Shown: positions 61,620 to 64,000 of the stretch, one piece after another | Layout: every line of letters starts with the position of its first letter | Position numbering within the stretch: position 1 is the first letter of the stretch | Source of the DNA: JAFLBI01 sp964616465 | GTDB taxonomy: Bacteria > Bacteroidota > Bacteroidia > Chitinophagales > Chitinophagaceae | DNA length: 64,000 nt | Assembly (NCBI GenBank): GCA_964616465.1 | Contig: CAZTTO010000005.1 | Location: forward strand, 62,001-126,000 | Direction: 5' to 3' | Translations under genes and position numbers: made by a program | Notes under the pieces: model-generated | What the model was told of the DNA's origin: nothing | What the model saw: the letters and a program-made list of their open reading frames with translations, nothing else | The model's database searches: none

Positions 61620-63326
61620 TTAATAGTTCCATGACTTGAGATCAGCATGGGTAGGCACTCGTTTTTGTAAGTCTTTCACCCATTTTAAAATAAACATTTC
61701 ATGGTACCTCAATCGGCTGATGTAATTGGGTAGTTCGTGGCTTCCATTCCAGCAATGTTCTGCTCGGTCGCCATAGTCAACTACGCAATTACACGGCGGG
61801 TTTTGAAGTTTCTTTAGCATGTCTTCTGCTGTGTATACAGCGTTGTTTAGATAAAAATTATCCATATCGCCTACATAAATATGGATCTTGCCTTCTAAAT
61901 CTTTTCCTATTTTATTCCAGTCTCGTTGAATGATATGGGTTAGGTCATAGTTATCTTTCCAATAAGATGCTATGTCTTTATTGATGACGCCTGTTTTCTT
62001 GTCCCAGATTCTTGCTGGATAACCGTCTTTTCCTACAGGGGAAAACACAGCTTCCCAAATATCAAACTGATCACCACTTCTGCTTTTATCACCTAATGCT
62101 AATTCTTTAAGGTTCATATCTTTTACTGTAGCACTTACATGACCTAAGTAATTGCGATGACCAGGTCTTAATGTTTTTTTGAACGGACTTTCTAAGTAAT
62201 AAGCATTCTTATCTTCATATAGGTTGATGGTCATATAATGTCTAAAGTCAATTGGATCTGGACAAGCTGCATATGCGCCGTTGTATTCTTTTGGATAAAA
62301 TACTTGTGCTGCTAAAGCTTCCCATCCTCCTGTACTGCCTCCATACATAAATCTAGCCCATCCTTCACCAATACCTCTAAATCTTCTTTCAATTTCAGGA
62401 ATCAATTCATAGGTGATGGCATCTCCATAAGGACCCAAGTTTGCAGAATTAACAGCATATGAGTCGTCGTAATAAGGATTGGCATGTTGTATTTCAATTG
62501 CAATCACTCTAGGGAAATTAGGTCCAGTCCATAATTTGTAAAAGCGATAAGCTTCTTCTTGTACAATTTTGTTGTAGCCAATTAAATTAAATCGCTTTGA
62601 TGTATCTGGAGGTAAATTTTCGTCGGGTGGTGTTGTTCTAAACCCATCAAAATCACTTGGAAAATGACCATGAAAAATGGCGAGTGGATATTTAACAGTC
62701 GGATTCTCATCGAAGCCTTCAGGAAGTAAAATATGTGCGCCTAAGAACATGGGTCGTCCCCAAAATTCTGTGAGTAGCTTGCTTTGAATTTTTATGTGCT
62801 TGATATACTTTGTGTCTTGTGGTTCCTCAATAGGAGGAATTATTTTGTCAAGATTAAGTTGAAGGGCTGTGTTTGGACCTTCCCAATTGACTTCTACTAC
62901 GGTAGAATATAAATTACCTGGTGCAAGGTTCCAGTGTTGTCCTTCTCCTCTATCCATAGGAAGTTGCACAATATGTCCATCTTTTCTTTTGAATGTTTCA
63001 TATTTGTGAAATACAACTTGTACAAAGTAGCGTCGTTTAGGAAGTTGACTAATTTGTTCAATTGGATAGCCGAAGAAATCGTTGCTTGAAATTGTTAGGG
63101 AATTTGTACTATTCCAATTTTTAATATCGGATCCAAAAACAATTTGCGTTTCAGGTCCGTCACTGATTGTGAATCTTGGTTCTGGTTGAGCGCGTTCACT
63201 AAAAATGAGCAGCAGTCTTCCTTGGAGTTGCTCAGAGGGTTGACCAATAACTTTCACTTGAATTTTCTGACTACTTGCAGAAAAAAATAATAAACTAGTA
63301 CAGACTAATATTAGCAGATGTTTCAT
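61620..63326 (-). CDS. Secreted alpha/beta-hydrolase, esterase-like
   Basis: A 568-residue protein with signal peptide MKHLLILVCTSLLFFSASSQ. A beta-rich N-terminal part (~residues 20-170) leads into an esterase D-like alpha/beta-hydrolase domain: YPLAIFHGHFPSDFDGF, AIEIQHANPYYDDSYAVNSANLGPYG, and the nucleophile elbow MYGGSTGGWEALA with Ser. HCWNGSHELPNYISRLRYHE near the end holds a likely catalytic His. It is probably a periplasmic carbohydrate or peptide esterase; substrate unknown. Confidence 0.75.
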   Translation of the reverse strand: MKHLLILVCTSLLFFSASSQKIQVKVIGQPSEQLQGRLLLIFSERAQPEPRFTISDGPETQIVFGSDIKNWNSTNSLTISSNDFFGYPIEQISQLPKRRYFVQVVFHKYETFKRKDGHIVQLPMDRGEGQHWNLAPGNLYSTVVEVNWEGPNTALQLNLDKIIPPIEEPQDTKYIKHIKIQSKLLTEFWGRPMFLGAHILLPEGFDENPTVKYPLAIFHGHFPSDFDGFRTTPPDENLPPDTSKRFNLIGYNKIVQEEAYRFYKLWTGPNFPRVIAIEIQHANPYYDDSYAVNSANLGPYGDAITYELIPEIERRFRGIGEGWARFMYGGSTGGWEALAAQVFYPKEYNGAYAACPDPIDFRHYMTINLYEDKNAYYLESPFKKTLRPGHRNYLGHVSATVKDMNLKELALGDKSRSGDQFDIWEAVFSPVGKDGYPARIWDKKTGVINKDIASYWKDNYDLTHIIQRDWNKIGKDLEGKIHIYVGDMDNFYLNNAVYTAEDMLKKLQNPPCNCVVDYGDRAEHCWNGSHELPNYISRLRYHEMFILKWVKDLQKRVPTHADLKSWNY

Positions 63327-63358
63327 AATTGGAAATTAATGAAAATCTGCCAGTATAT

Positions 63359-64000
63359 TCACTCAATGCTTCTATTAATGAATTGCAAGAGAGGTTGAAG
63401 GGCTTGAAATGATTCTATGATGGTCTTACTAAGTTGAGGTGTTGTTAGTAACTCATCTTTTATTTCTTTTGTTGCAATCCAGCTCTTCAACTTTAAATCA
63501 TTTATGCAATTGTGTGATGCATCATAGCCTTTTGGAGGTCTGCTTAAGCTTATGTCTGAGCTTCGTTCTAGATCTGCGTATATGCGCTTGAAGTTTTTAT
63601 TTTTTAGTATGCCAGTCCATTCGTCAGAACAATAATCAATTTCTTGACGAACTTTATTAATTTCATTAGCCATTGGCATATACAATCCGCCTCCCACAAA
63701 ACTCTTTCCTGGTTCAAGGTGAAAATAATAGCCTGCAAAGATTCCTTTTTTGCCACCCTTTGCAATGCTCATACCCATGTTGGTTTTATAAGGCGATTTA
63801 TTCTTACTAAATCGAACGTCTCTATTGATGCGGAATACGCAATCCTTTGGAGCTAAATGTGCAATTTCAGCATCTATATCACTCAGTTCAATCAGTATTT
63901 TCTCAGTAAGCTGCAAGAAATCTTTTTTAGCAGATTCATATTCTTTTCTGTGCTCATCGAACCAAGGTTTATTATTGTTTTTCTCTAGTTGCTTAAGGAG
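63359..64000 (-). CDS. DUF2461 family protein, N-terminus beyond window end
   Basis: The frame runs open through the window edge: residues read from 64000 inward are LLKQLEKNNNKPWFDEHRKEYE, the typical start region of DUF2461 (TIGR02453). SKNKSPYKTNMGMSIAKGGKKGIFAGYYFHLEPGKSFVGGGLYMP is strongly characteristic. A few N-terminal residues and the start codon are missing. The family is widespread and of unknown function. It lies upstream of the esterase-like gene on the same strand, 32 bases away. Confidence 0.9.
   Translation of the reverse strand, partial: LLKQLEKNNNKPWFDEHRKEYESAKKDFLQLTEKILIELSDIDAEIAHLAPKDCVFRINRDVRFSKNKSPYKTNMGMSIAKGGKKGIFAGYYFHLEPGKSFVGGGLYMPMANEINKVRQEIDYCSDEWTGILKNKNFKRIYADLERSSDISLSRPPKGYDASHNCINDLKLKSWIATKEIKDELLTTPQLSKTIIESFQALQPLLQFINRSIE

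Noticed and set aside
1..64000. CRISPR arrays, tRNA or rRNA genes
   Set aside because: No regularly spaced repeats, cloverleaf-type sequences or rRNA-like segments were noticed on either strand.

Overview
The window looks like a chromosomal segment from a Bacteroidota bacterium, most likely of the Chitinophagaceae type (the family is an inference). Supporting signs are a SusC/SusD pair, an alternative complex III (act) operon running into an aa3-type cytochrome oxidase operon, many short-lipobox lipoproteins, weak Shine-Dalgarno signals, and promoter -7 elements of the TAnnTTTG type. No rRNA, tRNA, CRISPR array, transposase or integrase was seen.

Bases 1-16,741 form a glycan-acquisition locus: the end of an FAD-dependent oxidoreductase, SusC, SusD, a DUF5009 membrane protein, then on the minus strand a GH20-like hydrolase, a GH92 alpha-mannosidase and a GHL10 hydrolase. 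Divergent from these lie an AmpG-like MFS transporter, a second GHL10 protein and a NAGPA-domain phosphodiester glycosidase. Next come a FISUMP-domain protein (16.8-18.1 kb), an arsenic operon arsR-arsM-acr3-arsC with a palindromic operator touching the arsR start codon (18.1-20.9 kb), a DUF4136 lipoprotein, two outer-membrane beta-barrel-like proteins and a small XRE regulator. rho and asnS are divergent at 25.5 kb.

Bases 27.4-45.6 kb encode the respiratory chain: actA-actB, then actC-D-E-F, coxB-coxA, ctaB, two subunit III-type genes and subunit IV, followed by Sco, a DUF420 protein, a small membrane protein and obgE. The operon is interrupted between actB and actC by a visibly A+T-rich 3.9-kb cassette (31.8-35.7 kb). 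The cassette holds two lipoprotein genes with a virtually identical 5' half (722 bp, two synonymous differences seen) that switch, at a run of glycine codons, into unrelated C-terminal domains: one has a HTH motif resembling JAB-type metalloproteases, the other an HESIH zinc-peptidase motif. Each is followed by a different small secreted protein. This is the architecture of polymorphic effector/partner cassettes and is the best candidate here for an undescribed system. Its function is not shown by the sequence.

The remainder is mostly housekeeping: a two-component system, a lipoprotein with a carboxypeptidase-regulatory-like fold, typA/bipA, a DoxX-like protein, a compact TetR - ferredoxin-reductase - Mur-ligase operon whose promoter contains a palindromic operator, a PfkB sugar kinase, a beta-propeller-like lipoprotein, asd and a secreted esterase-like protein. 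A DUF2461 gene is cut by the window end. Upstream of asd is a well-formed transcription attenuator: a 13-codon lysine-rich leader ORF, an antiterminator arm 4 bases after its stop codon, and an intrinsic terminator.
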